Assembly (NCBI RefSeq): GCF_001955695.1
Contig: NZ_CP019236.1
Span: forward strand, 310,001-374,000
Source of the DNA: Rhodoferax koreense
GTDB taxonomy: Bacteria; Pseudomonadota; Gammaproteobacteria; Burkholderiales; Burkholderiaceae_C
Length of the DNA: 64,000 bases
Reading direction: 5' to 3'
Below are positions 25,816-34,112 of the stretch, piece after piece (the stretch's first letter is position 1; every line of letters begins with the position of its first letter). The notes below the pieces were generated by a model that saw only the letters and a program-made list of their open reading frames with translations, was not told where the DNA came from and made no database searches. The translations under genes and the position numbers were made by a program.

Positions 25816-27566
25816 GCGTACACCTTGTCCTTCTTCGTGGCCATGACCACGTTGGCGATCAGCTGCGTGGCCTCGGCCTTGTCCGCGATGTGGTTGCCGG
25901 TCACATAACCGAAGGTCATGTTCGGCCCGTGTGTGATGCCGGCGCCGGGGTAGTTGCCGCCCATGATGCTGGCGCGGTCGTTGCCCACGGCGTAGAGGCC
26001 ATCGATCGGCGTGCCGTCGCGCTTGAGCACTTCGCCCACCACGCTGGTCTGGATGCCGTCGAAGGTGCCGAGGTCGCCCATCACCAGCTTTACCGCATAG
26101 AACGGGCCTTGGGCCACCGGCGCCACGCAGGGGTTGGGCTGGTGCGCCGGGTCGGCGAGGTAGCGGTTGAAACTGGTGCTGCCACGGTGGAAGGACGGGT
26201 CTTCGCCCTGGGCGGCGCCGACGTTGTAGGCCGCCACGGTGGCCTCCAGCGTTGTCGCTTCGATGCCGGCGTTGTGCGCCAGTTCGGCCAGTGTGTCACC
26301 CTTGATCAGGTAGCCGTTGCGCAGGTGTTTGCCCAGCGGCATCGGCGCCGGCTTGACGAAACCCAGGCCGTATTTGGCGAGCGTGGGCTTGTCGCAGACC
26401 AGCCACATCGCAGTCTCCGTCTGGCCTTCGCAGGCGCGCGTGAGGGCGGCGCCGACGTCGTGGTACGAATTCGACTCGTTGGTAAAACGCTTGCCGTTGC
26501 GCAGCACACCGATCACGCCGGGCTTGTAGCGGTCGAGCAGATGGGGGAACACGCCGAATTCGCCATTCGCGTAGGGCACCTTGGACACCGGCATCCAGGC
26601 GGCCGAGTCCTTGAAACGGATGTCCACCGTCGCGCCCAGCGCCTCGGCCATGTTCACGCCGTCGCCGGTGTTGCCCAAGGGCGTGGGCGACAGGTGTTCG
26701 CCGCCGCGCTGCACATGCGGATAGGCCTGGGCGATGCGTTTCACGTCCTGTGGAAAGCCGCCGCAGGCCAGCACCACGCCCTGGTGCGCGGTCACGGTGA
26801 ACTCGCCGGTTGCGGACTTGACCCGCACGCCGGTGGCGCGCCCGTCCTCCATCACGACCTCGCGCACCGGGCTGCCGGTGTGGATGGGGATGCCGAGCTC
26901 CAGCGCCGAAGCCGCGAGCCGCGCCGCCAGCGCATTGCCGCTGGTCACGTTGATGCCGCGGCGGTACAGCAGCAATTCCTTCATGTGCGTCACCAGGCGC
27001 CTGGCCACGTAGACGAAGGAGGTCAGCGACTTCGTCGCCTGGAAGAAATGCTTCAGGTCGGCATTGGACGAATTGAACATCATGCCGATGAAGGTGATGG
27101 TCTTCAGCGGCGGCTTCAGCCGCGCCATGTCCTTGCCCAGGCCGCGGATGTCGTAGGGCGCGGCCAGGATCGAGCGGCCGATGTCCACGCCGCCGGCGAC
27201 GTCGGGGTGGTAGTCGGGGTAGAGCGTCGGCACGAACTGCATCTCGGTCTCGCGCTCGAAGAACTCGACCATCTTGGGGCCGTTTTCCAGGAAAGCTTCG
27301 ACGGCGGCCTCATCGTAGAAGGCGCCGGTTTCCTTGCGCATGTAGGTGCGCACGGCCTCCAGCGTGTCGGCCTTGTTCTGCTTGCGGCCGTGCGGCCCGA
27401 GCGGAATCCACAACACGCCGCCAGACAGCGCCGTGGTGCCGCCGAACACGGGTTCTTTTTCCAGCACCACCACGTCGAGGCCGCGTTTCTTCGCGGTGAT
27501 GGCGGTGGCCAGGCCGGCGGCGCCGGAGCCGACGACCACGAGGTCGCATTCGATGTTCTGGGACAT
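25812..27566 (-). CDS. FAD-dependent dehydrogenase (FAD_binding_2), paralogue 3
   Basis: A 584-residue flavoprotein of the 3-ketosteroid-dehydrogenase/fumarate-reductase superfamily. It has LVVVGSGAAGLATAITAKKR, FGGTTALSGGVLWIPLGP, GVVLACGGFPQDVKR, RFTNESNSYHD and DGLYAVGNDRASIMGGNYPG. An AAGGAG site precedes the ATG. It is the middle gene of an SDR, FAD, NIPSNAP operon divergent from araC. Together with the paralogues at 15.5 and 18.2 kb it suggests three related dehydrogenation steps or three related substrates. Confidence 0.9.
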   Translation of the reverse strand: MSQNIECDLVVVGSGAAGLATAITAKKRGLDVVVLEKEPVFGGTTALSGGVLWIPLGPHGRKQNKADTLEAVRTYMRKETGAFYDEAAVEAFLENGPKMVEFFERETEMQFVPTLYPDYHPDVAGGVDIGRSILAAPYDIRGLGKDMARLKPPLKTITFIGMMFNSSNADLKHFFQATKSLTSFVYVARRLVTHMKELLLYRRGINVTSGNALAARLAASALELGIPIHTGSPVREVVMEDGRATGVRVKSATGEFTVTAHQGVVLACGGFPQDVKRIAQAYPHVQRGGEHLSPTPLGNTGDGVNMAEALGATVDIRFKDSAAWMPVSKVPYANGEFGVFPHLLDRYKPGVIGVLRNGKRFTNESNSYHDVGAALTRACEGQTETAMWLVCDKPTLAKYGLGFVKPAPMPLGKHLRNGYLIKGDTLAELAHNAGIEATTLEATVAAYNVGAAQGEDPSFHRGSTSFNRYLADPAHQPNPCVAPVAQGPFYAVKLVMGDLGTFDGIQTSVVGEVLKRDGTPIDGLYAVGNDRASIMGGNYPGAGITHGPNMTFGYVTGNHIADKAEATQLIANVVMATKKDKVYA

Positions 27567-27579
27567 GATGTTCGTCTCC

Positions 27580-28383
27580 TTATGAATTGTTAAAACCGGG
27601 CCTTGGCACCATGTCCATGAGCATCGAACTCATGCCACCGTCCACCATCACCTCGGCGCCATTCACGTAGGCCGAGCGCGGGCTCGCCAGGAACAGCGCC
27701 ACGTCGGCGATGTCCTGGGGCTCGCCCACGCGCCGGCTGGCGGTGACGGCCGCGCGTTTGGCCTCGAAGCCTGGCTCTTCGTAGAACTTGGCCGACAGTG
27801 CCGTGCGGATCATCCCCGGGCAGATGGCATTGCTGCGCACGCCTTCCGGCCCCCATTCCACGGCGATCTGCCGCGACAAGAGCAGCACACCGGACTTGCT
27901 CGCGCTGTAGGCGCCGCTGCGCGCCTGTGGGAAGCGGGCCGAGATGGAGGCGACGTTGACGATGCTGCCCTGGCCGGCGGCGCGCATCGGCTTGGCGAAG
28001 GCGCGCGCGCACAGCAGGTAGCCGGTGAGGTTGACGGCCAGCACGGCGTTCCAGTCGGCCAGGCTCACGTCGTCGAGTGTTCCCGCGCGCAGGAAGCCTG
28101 CGTTGTTCACCAGCGCATGGCAGTCGCCGAGTTCGACTTGGACTTTTTCGGCGGCGGCGGCAACGCTGTCCTCGCGCGAGGTGTCGCAGGCCACGGCGAT
28201 GGCGGTGTGGTCGGCGGCCCGCAGTTCGGCCGCCAGGGCTTCGCAGCCCGCCGCGTCGCGGTCGAGCAGCGCGACCGCCGCACCGGCATCGGCCAGGCCG
28301 CGCGCCACGGCCGCGCCGATGCCGCTTGCGGCGCCGGTCACCACACACACCTTGCGGGCCAGGCCCAGCCAATGTTCACTCAT
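27580..28383 (-). CDS. SDR-family oxidoreductase heading the FAD-NIPSNAP operon
   Basis: A 267-residue classical SDR with VTGAASGIGAAVARGLA, NNAGFLRAG, a Ser region NVASISARF, YSASK, and the end VNGAEVMVDGGMSS. A strong AGGAGA site precedes the ATG at 28383. It lies 13 bases before the FAD gene and is divergent from araC with an 89-base gap holding the shared 64-nt element. It is likely to supply or remove the keto group needed next to the FAD-dependent desaturation. Confidence 0.9.
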   Translation of the reverse strand: MSEHWLGLARKVCVVTGAASGIGAAVARGLADAGAAVALLDRDAAGCEALAAELRAADHTAIAVACDTSREDSVAAAAEKVQVELGDCHALVNNAGFLRAGTLDDVSLADWNAVLAVNLTGYLLCARAFAKPMRAAGQGSIVNVASISARFPQARSGAYSASKSGVLLLSRQIAVEWGPEGVRSNAICPGMIRTALSAKFYEEPGFEAKRAAVTASRRVGEPQDIADVALFLASPRSAYVNGAEVMVDGGMSSMLMDMVPRPGFNNS

Positions 28384-28407
28384 CTTGTCTCCTGTTGTTG
28401 TGGCTGG

Positions 28408-28471
28408 ATTCTGGTTTTCCTGCGAGGTTTCCGAATTGACGATTCACGCCAAGACTTGGACAATTCCTGCA
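28408..28471. promoter_or_regulatory. 64-nt regulatory element at the araC-SDR promoter
   Basis: This is the second copy of the element at 15253-15316: ATTCTGGTT, then 30 bases on a 34-base block (28438-28471) starting GACGATTCA. It ends two bases before the araC ATG and 24 bases upstream of the SDR start on the other side. The location suggests both autoregulation of araC and control of the SDR-FAD-NIPSNAP operon. Confidence 0.62.
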
Positions 28472-28472
28472 A

Positions 28473-29390
28473 ATGGCCAGAAGCATCCCCAACTACGCGC
28501 TGTACGGCGACCAGGCCGAACCGGCGTGGTCCAACTCGTTCAACTTCGAGTGGATTCCGCAGCGCTCGGCGCCTTACAACTGGGAAATCCAGCCGCATGT
28601 GCACGATGCGTTCATCCAGTTGCTCTACCTCACCGAAGGCGGAGTGGACGTGCAACTCGACAACATGCGCCAGACCGTCTCCGCTCCTTGCCTGCTTCTG
28701 GTGCCGGCCGGCACCGTGCACAGTTTTCGCTTCGAGCGCGATACCAACGGCCCGGTGATCACCGCCACGCAGAAGCCGCTCGAATCGCTGGCCGCCGTGG
28801 TCATGCCCGAACTCGTGGCTACCATCCGCACACCGGCCGTGATCGCGCTGGACGGCGCCACGCGCTACACCGAGGCGCTGATGCCACTGTTCCTGGCTGT
28901 GGAGCAGGAGTCGCGCATCCATGCGCGCGGCCAGGTGGCGGTGGGCATGTCGCTCCTGACGGCGCTGCTGGTGCAGGTGTCGCGCATCCATGTGAGCCAC
29001 CAGCCGACGACCGCGCCCATTCATTCGCGCAAGGCCGCGCAGATCGAGCGCTTCCGCGCGCTGCTCGATGCGCGCTTTCGCACGCGCTGCAGCGTCGAGT
29101 CGTATGCCGACGAACTCGGCGTGACCCCGGGCCAGCTCACGCGGCTGTGTCGCGAGGTGCTCGGCATGTCGAGCCTGGACGTGATCAACGCGCGGGTGAT
29201 GCACGAGGCGCAGCGCGACCTGGTGTATTCGACGATCACCATCCAGCAACTCGCGGCGGCGCTGGGTTTCGAGGACGAGGCCTATTTCAGCCGTTTCTTC
29301 CGCAAGCACAGCGGGCAGACGCCCAAGGAGTTCCGGCGCCTGGCGCTGCAGCAGGTGGCGGCGCCCGCGGACGCTGTAGGAGCGCCCTGA
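28473..29390 (+). CDS. AraC-family transcriptional regulator
   Basis: A 305-residue regulator with an N-terminal cupin-type sensing domain (about 25-165, with HVHDAFIQLLYLTEGG and LVPAGTVHSF) and a C-terminal double helix-turn-helix (about 205-298). The latter includes YADELGVTPGQLTRLCREVL and the family motif AAALGFEDEAYFSRFFRKH. The domain order resembles PobR/HpaA-type activators of aromatic-acid catabolism. It is divergent from the SDR-FAD-NIPSNAP operon, its probable target, and a second predicted site lies upstream of the SDR-liv operon. The effector is unknown. Confidence 0.9.
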   Translation: MARSIPNYALYGDQAEPAWSNSFNFEWIPQRSAPYNWEIQPHVHDAFIQLLYLTEGGVDVQLDNMRQTVSAPCLLLVPAGTVHSFRFERDTNGPVITATQKPLESLAAVVMPELVATIRTPAVIALDGATRYTEALMPLFLAVEQESRIHARGQVAVGMSLLTALLVQVSRIHVSHQPTTAPIHSRKAAQIERFRALLDARFRTRCSVESYADELGVTPGQLTRLCREVLGMSSLDVINARVMHEAQRDLVYSTITIQQLAAALGFEDEAYFSRFFRKHSGQTPKEFRRLALQQVAAPADAVGAP

Positions 29391-29468
29391 CGGCAGTTCG
29401 CGCCGCGGGCTCGCTGCGGCCGGGTCGGTCGCGTCGCAACATGGCTCATGTCGTGAAAGGACCGAGCC

Positions 29469-29837
29469 ATGAACACCAACACCAAGCCCACCCGCCCGAT
29501 GGAGCGCACGGACGGATCGAACCAGCCGCCTAGCGGTGCCGACGTGGGAGGCGTGCCGACCAACCTGCAGCACGGGCTGTTCGAGGACGATGCGGCCGGC
29601 GCGCCGGCCGGTGCCGATGCGCCTTTGGACGCGGACTGGGCCGCGCGCGAAGCCGCCGCCAAGGGCGACACGGATCCTGACGCGGGTGTGGCCAAGCCGG
29701 CGGAACGCCGCGAACCGGGCCACATCGACTCGGCGCTGGAATCGCTCGGCGAGGCCATTTCCGACCCCGTGCGCGAAGCGGCCGAAGAGGTGTCTAATGA
29801 CACGGGGACGGATGCTGCGAGACGTACGTCACGTTGA
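29469..29837 (+). CDS. Small disordered-type hypothetical protein, 122 aa
   Basis: A 122-residue protein dominated by Gly, Pro, Ala, Asp and Glu, with no Cys, no membrane segment and little predicted fold, except a short amphipathic end (DSALESLGEAISDPVREAAE). An AAAGGA site lies eight bases upstream of the ATG. It is 16 bases before a thioredoxin-like gene and may be cotranscribed with it. Function unknown. Confidence 0.58.
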   Translation: MNTNTKPTRPMERTDGSNQPPSGADVGGVPTNLQHGLFEDDAAGAPAGADAPLDADWAAREAAAKGDTDPDAGVAKPAERREPGHIDSALESLGEAISDPVREAAEEVSNDTGTDAARRTSR

Positions 29838-29853
29838 AAACGAAGAGGCCACC

Positions 29854-30189
29854 ATGAGCAATGAATACACCAGCGCCGAGCCGTCACGGGCCGACATCGA
29901 CGCCACCCGCGGCCTGATGGTGCTGGAGTTCGGCGATGCCTATTGCAGCATCTGCGCAGCAGCCCGACCGGCCATCGAAACCGCGATGCGGACGCGGCCC
30001 GAAGTGAAGCACCTGAAGATTGCGGACGGCCGAGGCAGGCCGCTGGGCCGGTCGTTTGGCATCAAGCTCTGGCCGACCCTGGTGTTTCTGCAGGACGGGC
30101 GCGAGGTCACGCGGCTGGTGCGGCCGATGGACGACCAGCCGATCGCCATGGCGCTGCAGTCCTTGCGGGCGGATGTGGCACCGGCTTGA
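29854..30189 (+). CDS. Thioredoxin-like protein with CSIC active site
   Basis: A 111-residue thioredoxin-fold protein with redox motif Cys31-Ser-Ile-Cys34 in GDAYCSICAAARP and the cis-proline region FGIKLWPTLVFLQDG. There is no export signal, so it acts in the cytoplasm. The non-standard CSIC dipeptide implies a different redox potential from CGPC thioredoxin. The start at 29854 has a GAAGAGG site; the longer upstream frame overlaps the preceding gene. The partner is unknown. Confidence 0.85.
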   Translation: MSNEYTSAEPSRADIDATRGLMVLEFGDAYCSICAAARPAIETAMRTRPEVKHLKIADGRGRPLGRSFGIKLWPTLVFLQDGREVTRLVRPMDDQPIAMALQSLRADVAPA

Positions 30190-30197
30190 CTTGAAGC

Positions 30198-30293
30198 GGG
30201 CCTTCGACAGGCTCAGGACGAACGGGGAATGCCCTTCCACAAGCTCAGGGCGAACGGGGTCTATCAGCCGTTCGTGCTGAGCCTGTCGAAGCA
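30198..30293. repeat. Cluster of three TTCGACAGGCTCAGG-type repeats
   Basis: Copies at 30198-30227 and 30230-30259 (forward) and 30268-30293 (reverse) fill the convergent gap between the thioredoxin-like and CoA-transferase genes. The forward and reverse copies can pair to form a hairpin that could end transcription from both sides. Confidence 0.83.
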
Positions 30294-30302
30294 CTGCCCA
30301 AA

Positions 30303-31886
30303 CTACCCCTCAGCGGCCACAAAAAACCGCGCCGCCATCACCTTCACCTCGGCGGCAATCTTCGGCGCAAACCCCATCTGGTCGAGCACGTCGCGCTGCA
30401 GGTCGATGCCCGGCGCGATCTCGAACAGCTCAACGCCTTCGGCCGTCAGCCTGAAGTTGGCCCGTTCGGTGAAGTAGAAAACCTGCTGCCCGCGCACCAG
30501 CCCCTGCGGTCCGCTGAAGGTGATCTGCTCCACCTGCGGCACGAGTTTCTGTACCGCGCCCTGCTGCACCACGCGCATCTCGCCGTCGCCCGTAGCCAGC
30601 TTCACACCCTTGGCGGAAAACGTGCCGCAGAACACCACCTTGCGCGCGTTCTGGGCGATGTCGATGAAGCCGCCGGGGCCGACGGTCAGCCCGCCCAGGC
30701 GCGACACGTTGACGCTGCCCTGCGCATCGAATTCGCCGAAGCCGAGGAAGGCCACGTCGAGCCCGCCGCCGGCATAGAAGTCGAACTGCGTGGCCGCGTC
30801 CAGCATGGCGCTGGCGTTGCGCGCGTAGCCGAACAACACGCCGTCCATCAAGGTGCCGCCGTAGGTGCCATGTTCGATGGTCTGGTAGATGCGGTCCATC
30901 TGGCCGCGTTTGGCCAGCAGCTTGGCCACGGCATCGGGTACACCCACGCCGTAGTTCACCACCGGCCGGGCCTTGCCGGTGTTGAAGATTTCTTCCGCGG
31001 CACGGCGCGCGATGGCTTGGCGTTCGCTGAAGGCATCGGCCGGCACAGCATTTTCGGCGGCGTGGTCGGCGCTCTCACTTTGATAGCGTGCTGCGCCCGT
31101 CAGTTCTCCGCTGAAGGCCGGATCGAAGGGGATCGCATAACTCGTCTGCTGGTCCGGGTCGACCACCACAGCGTCCACCCAGGCGGCCGGGATGCGCACC
31201 TCGCGGGCCTTGAGCGCGCCGCGCGGCAGCCGTTCCTTGACCTGCACGATCACCTTGCCACCACTGGTGCGCGCGGCCAGGGCCAGCGACTGCGCGTCCA
31301 GGTTCGCGGCCTCGTGTTCGAAGCTGATGTTGCCGTCCTCGTCGGCCGCGCTGGCGCGCACCAGCGCCACGTTCACCGGGAAGGGCTTGTAGCGCAGGTA
31401 TTCCACGCCATCGACCTGCGTGACCTCGGCCAGGTCCTCAACCGCCGACTTGTTCATCTTGCCGCCGCCCAAGCGCGGGTCGCACACGGTGCCCAGGCCC
31501 ACATGGGTGAACAGGCCGGGCCGCGCGCCGCCGATCTCGCGCAGCAGCTGCGACGATACGCCGCCGGGCAGGATGTAGGCCTCGATCTTCTCGCGCTCGG
31601 CGAGTTGCTGCATGGCCGGCGACCAGACCCAGTGCCCGCCGATGACGCGCTTCACCAGGCCCTCGTGGGCGAAGCAGTTCATGCCCTTGCTCTTCTTGTC
31701 GCCGATGCCGAGCGCATGCACCACGGTGAGCCGCTTCGGCGACTGCGTGGCGAGATAACGTGCCTGCACGGCTTCGAACAGGTGCGTGGCCTCCATCAGC
31801 CCGCCGCCGCCGCCCATCAGGCCCACGGTGTCGTTGTCCTGGATCAGTGCCACCGCTTCGGCGGCCGTCATGAACTTGGATGCCAT
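30303..31886 (-). CDS. Acetate/propionate-type CoA-transferase (fused alpha-beta, YdiF-like)
   Basis: A 527-residue single-chain family I CoA-transferase. The N-terminal half holds GGGGGLMEATHLFEAV and LPGGVSSQLLREIGG; the C-terminal half holds Glu338 in TIEHGTYGG, the probable glutamate that carries the CoA thioester by family analogy, and FLGFGEFDAQGSVNVSR. It would activate a carboxylic acid to its CoA ester. The start at 31886 lies 11 bases after the acyl-CoA dehydrogenase stop, so the two form an operon. It is probably controlled by the adjacent IclR. Confidence 0.88.
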   Translation of the reverse strand: MASKFMTAAEAVALIQDNDTVGLMGGGGGLMEATHLFEAVQARYLATQSPKRLTVVHALGIGDKKSKGMNCFAHEGLVKRVIGGHWVWSPAMQQLAEREKIEAYILPGGVSSQLLREIGGARPGLFTHVGLGTVCDPRLGGGKMNKSAVEDLAEVTQVDGVEYLRYKPFPVNVALVRASAADEDGNISFEHEAANLDAQSLALAARTSGGKVIVQVKERLPRGALKAREVRIPAAWVDAVVVDPDQQTSYAIPFDPAFSGELTGAARYQSESADHAAENAVPADAFSERQAIARRAAEEIFNTGKARPVVNYGVGVPDAVAKLLAKRGQMDRIYQTIEHGTYGGTLMDGVLFGYARNASAMLDAATQFDFYAGGGLDVAFLGFGEFDAQGSVNVSRLGGLTVGPGGFIDIAQNARKVVFCGTFSAKGVKLATGDGEMRVVQQGAVQKLVPQVEQITFSGPQGLVRGQQVFYFTERANFRLTAEGVELFEIAPGIDLQRDVLDQMGFAPKIAAEVKVMAARFFVAAEG

Positions 31887-31897
31887 GGCGCGCCCCT

Positions 31898-33058
31898 TCA
31901 ACGGTTCAGCTCGAAGAGGGCCGCGCCCTTCTTCATCACCGTCTTGGCGATCACCGTGCGGTGGATTTCGCTCGTGCCATCGAAGATGCGGTAGATGCGC
32001 GCATCGCGGTAATAACGCTCGATCGGCAACTCCTTGCAGAAGCCCATGCCGCCGAAGACCTGCACCGCCCGGTCGACCACGCGGCCCAGCGTCTCGGCGG
32101 CGTGCACCTTCACCATCGCGATGTGGGTGCGCGCGTCCAGGCCCTGGTCGATCATCCATGCGGCGTGAATCACCATCCAGCGCGCGGCGTTGATTTCGAT
32201 CACACTGTCGGCCAGCATCTGCTGCACCATCTGGAAGTCGCCGATCTTCTGGCCGAACTGCTTGCGTTCATTCGCGTATTCGTTCATCAGCTCCAGCACG
32301 TGGCTGGCCTTGCCCACGGCGCGCGCGCCCACCTGGGCCAGTCGCACCACGTTGAGCGCGCCCATGGCCAGCTTGAAGCCCTGGCCCTCGGCGCCGAGCA
32401 GGGCCAGCGGCTCGAGCGGCACGTTGTCGAAGAACAGTTCCAGGTGCGGCGTGCCGCGCAGGCCCATCATCTTTTGGTCCTTGCCGATGGTGAAGCCGGG
32501 CAGGCCCTTGTCCACCATGAACATCGAGATGTCCTTCTCGCCGGTCTTCGCAGAGACCAGGAAGAAATCACTCCATTCGCCGTCGCTGATGAAATGTTTG
32601 CTGCCGTTGAGCACCCAGCCCGTATCGGTTTTCTTCGCGTGGGTCTTGATGCCTTGCGCGTCCGAGCCCGCGCCCGATTCGGTGATGGCGATGGCGCAGG
32701 TGCGCCTGCCTTCGACCGTGGGCGTGAGCCAGCGCGCCACCTGCTCGCCCCGGCATTCGAGGATGGGCTCGTAAACGTTGCCGAAGGCCCGGCGGATCAG
32801 GATGTCGGTGGTGTGGCCGAACTGCTCCTCGCACAGGATGCGGTCCACGGCCGACAGGCCGCCGCCGCCGAGCTCGGCCGGAATGTTCATCGCATAGAGG
32901 CCGAGTTCCTTGGCTTTTTCATGAATGACTTCGGCCTTGGCTTTCTCCAGAAAACCTTTTTCCTCGACCTCTTCCTCCAGCGGCTTGAGTTCCTGCTTGA
33001 TGAAGCGGCGAACCGTGTCGATCATCATTTTCTGTTCGTCGCTGAGCTCGAAATTCAT
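31898..33058 (-). CDS. Acyl-CoA dehydrogenase
   Basis: A 386-residue flavoenzyme of the acyl-CoA dehydrogenase family. It has the FAD and substrate motifs AIAITESGAGSDAQG and GWVLNGSKHFISDGEWSDFF, then ANERKQFGQKIGDFQ and the C-terminal RIYRIFDGTSEIHR. At the position where most family members have the catalytic Glu (YEGT) this protein has Asp360 (FDGT), as in some ACAD10/11-like enzymes. A strong AGGAGA precedes the ATG at 33058. It is the promoter-proximal gene of the dehydrogenase and CoA-transferase operon, divergent from iclR. Confidence 0.9.
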   Translation of the reverse strand: MNFELSDEQKMMIDTVRRFIKQELKPLEEEVEEKGFLEKAKAEVIHEKAKELGLYAMNIPAELGGGGLSAVDRILCEEQFGHTTDILIRRAFGNVYEPILECRGEQVARWLTPTVEGRRTCAIAITESGAGSDAQGIKTHAKKTDTGWVLNGSKHFISDGEWSDFFLVSAKTGEKDISMFMVDKGLPGFTIGKDQKMMGLRGTPHLELFFDNVPLEPLALLGAEGQGFKLAMGALNVVRLAQVGARAVGKASHVLELMNEYANERKQFGQKIGDFQMVQQMLADSVIEINAARWMVIHAAWMIDQGLDARTHIAMVKVHAAETLGRVVDRAVQVFGGMGFCKELPIERYYRDARIYRIFDGTSEIHRTVIAKTVMKKGAALFELNR

Positions 33059-33130
33059 GGGGTCTCCTGAAGGCGAATGGGTGAAAGCCACCACGGGTGG
33101 TGGCGAATGACCCGATCCTATCCAAAACTG

Positions 33131-33159
33131 GAATACTATTCAACTATTGAATTTAATTC
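33131..33159. promoter_or_regulatory. Tandem palindromic operator, copy 2, at the iclR promoter
   Basis: Palindromes GAATACTATTC (33131-33141) and GAATTTAATTC (33149-33159) are spaced 18 bases start to start, exactly as at 18158-18186, with the same upstream AAAACTG. The site lies in the 200-base AT-rich gap between acyl-CoA dehydrogenase (left) and iclR (right), the normal place for an autoregulated IclR operator. This copy is the best reason to assign the motif to this IclR protein. Confidence 0.7.
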
Positions 33160-33258
33160 TTCTATCGTGGTAAATTCCAGCCATGTCCCGCGCGCCATCC
33201 GATCCTGTACGCTCTTGCCCCATTGCCGATTGACCCAAACGACACACGCTGGAGCCCC

Positions 33259-34074
33259 ATGAACGGAATACTGGAACGAACCCTCGGCATCCTCGAATTG
33301 CTGGCCTCCCGGGGCGAAGGCATGGAACTGGCCGCCATCGCCGACCAGCTCGACATCCCACGCAGTGCCGTGCACCGCCTGCTGGCCGACCTGGTGCGCT
33401 GCGGCTACGTGCGCCAGAGCCGCGACCACGGCGAATACATGCTGACCACCAAACTGGTCTCGCTGGGCCTGAGCTTCCTCGGCAACACCGGCATCGTCGA
33501 CGTGGCCCAGCCCCTGCTGGACCGACTGGCGGAGATCTCGGGCGAGCTGGTGCGGCTCAGCGTGGTCGACGGCACCCGCCTCACCTGGGTGGCCCGCGCG
33601 CAGGGCGCCCGCCAGGGCCTGCGTTATGACCCGGACATGGGCAGCGATGCACGCATCAGCTGTTCGTCGTCCGGCCACGCCTGGATGCTGGCCTTGAGCG
33701 ACGAGGAGGCGCTGGCGCTGGTCGCGCAGCAGGGCCTGGGCCTGCCCGGCGAATTCGGCCCGAACGCGCCCACCTCGCTCAAGCAGCTGCTGGAACAGGT
33801 GCATGCCGCGCGCGAGCGCGGCTTCAGCATGACCCGCGACACCTACACCGCGGGCCTCTCCGCCATGGCCGCACCGGTGCGCCTGCCGGGCCAGCCGCCG
33901 ATGGGCATCATCAGCATCGCCGGGCCGAGTGCGCGCTTCACCGATGAACGCATGCTGGCGCTGGCGCCGCAGCTGCTCGACTTCGCCGCGCAGATGGCCG
34001 CGGCCAGCCGCGCCTCGCCCTTCTTCAACCGCAAGCCGCAGCCCGTGGGCCGGCAGCCGATCTACGCGCCCTGA
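33259..34074 (+). CDS. IclR-family transcriptional regulator
   Basis: A 271-residue regulator with an N-terminal winged helix (about residues 1-70; LASRGEGMELAAIADQLDIP, then SAVHRLLADLVRCGYV) and a C-terminal GAF-like effector domain (about 80-255; SCSSSGHAWMLAL, GLSAMAAPVRLPG, GIISIAGPSARF). The ATG at 33259 with GGAG is preferred over a TTG 12 codons upstream. It leads a unit with a TIM-barrel protein and aroE and is divergent from the acyl-CoA dehydrogenase operon. It probably senses a pathway intermediate such as an aromatic or cyclic acid. Confidence 0.9.
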   Translation: MNGILERTLGILELLASRGEGMELAAIADQLDIPRSAVHRLLADLVRCGYVRQSRDHGEYMLTTKLVSLGLSFLGNTGIVDVAQPLLDRLAEISGELVRLSVVDGTRLTWVARAQGARQGLRYDPDMGSDARISCSSSGHAWMLALSDEEALALVAQQGLGLPGEFGPNAPTSLKQLLEQVHAARERGFSMTRDTYTAGLSAMAAPVRLPGQPPMGIISIAGPSARFTDERMLALAPQLLDFAAQMAAASRASPFFNRKPQPVGRQPIYAP

Positions 34075-34112
34075 TGCGCACCCCCTGATTCTTCATCCGC
34101 AAAGGTTCCACC

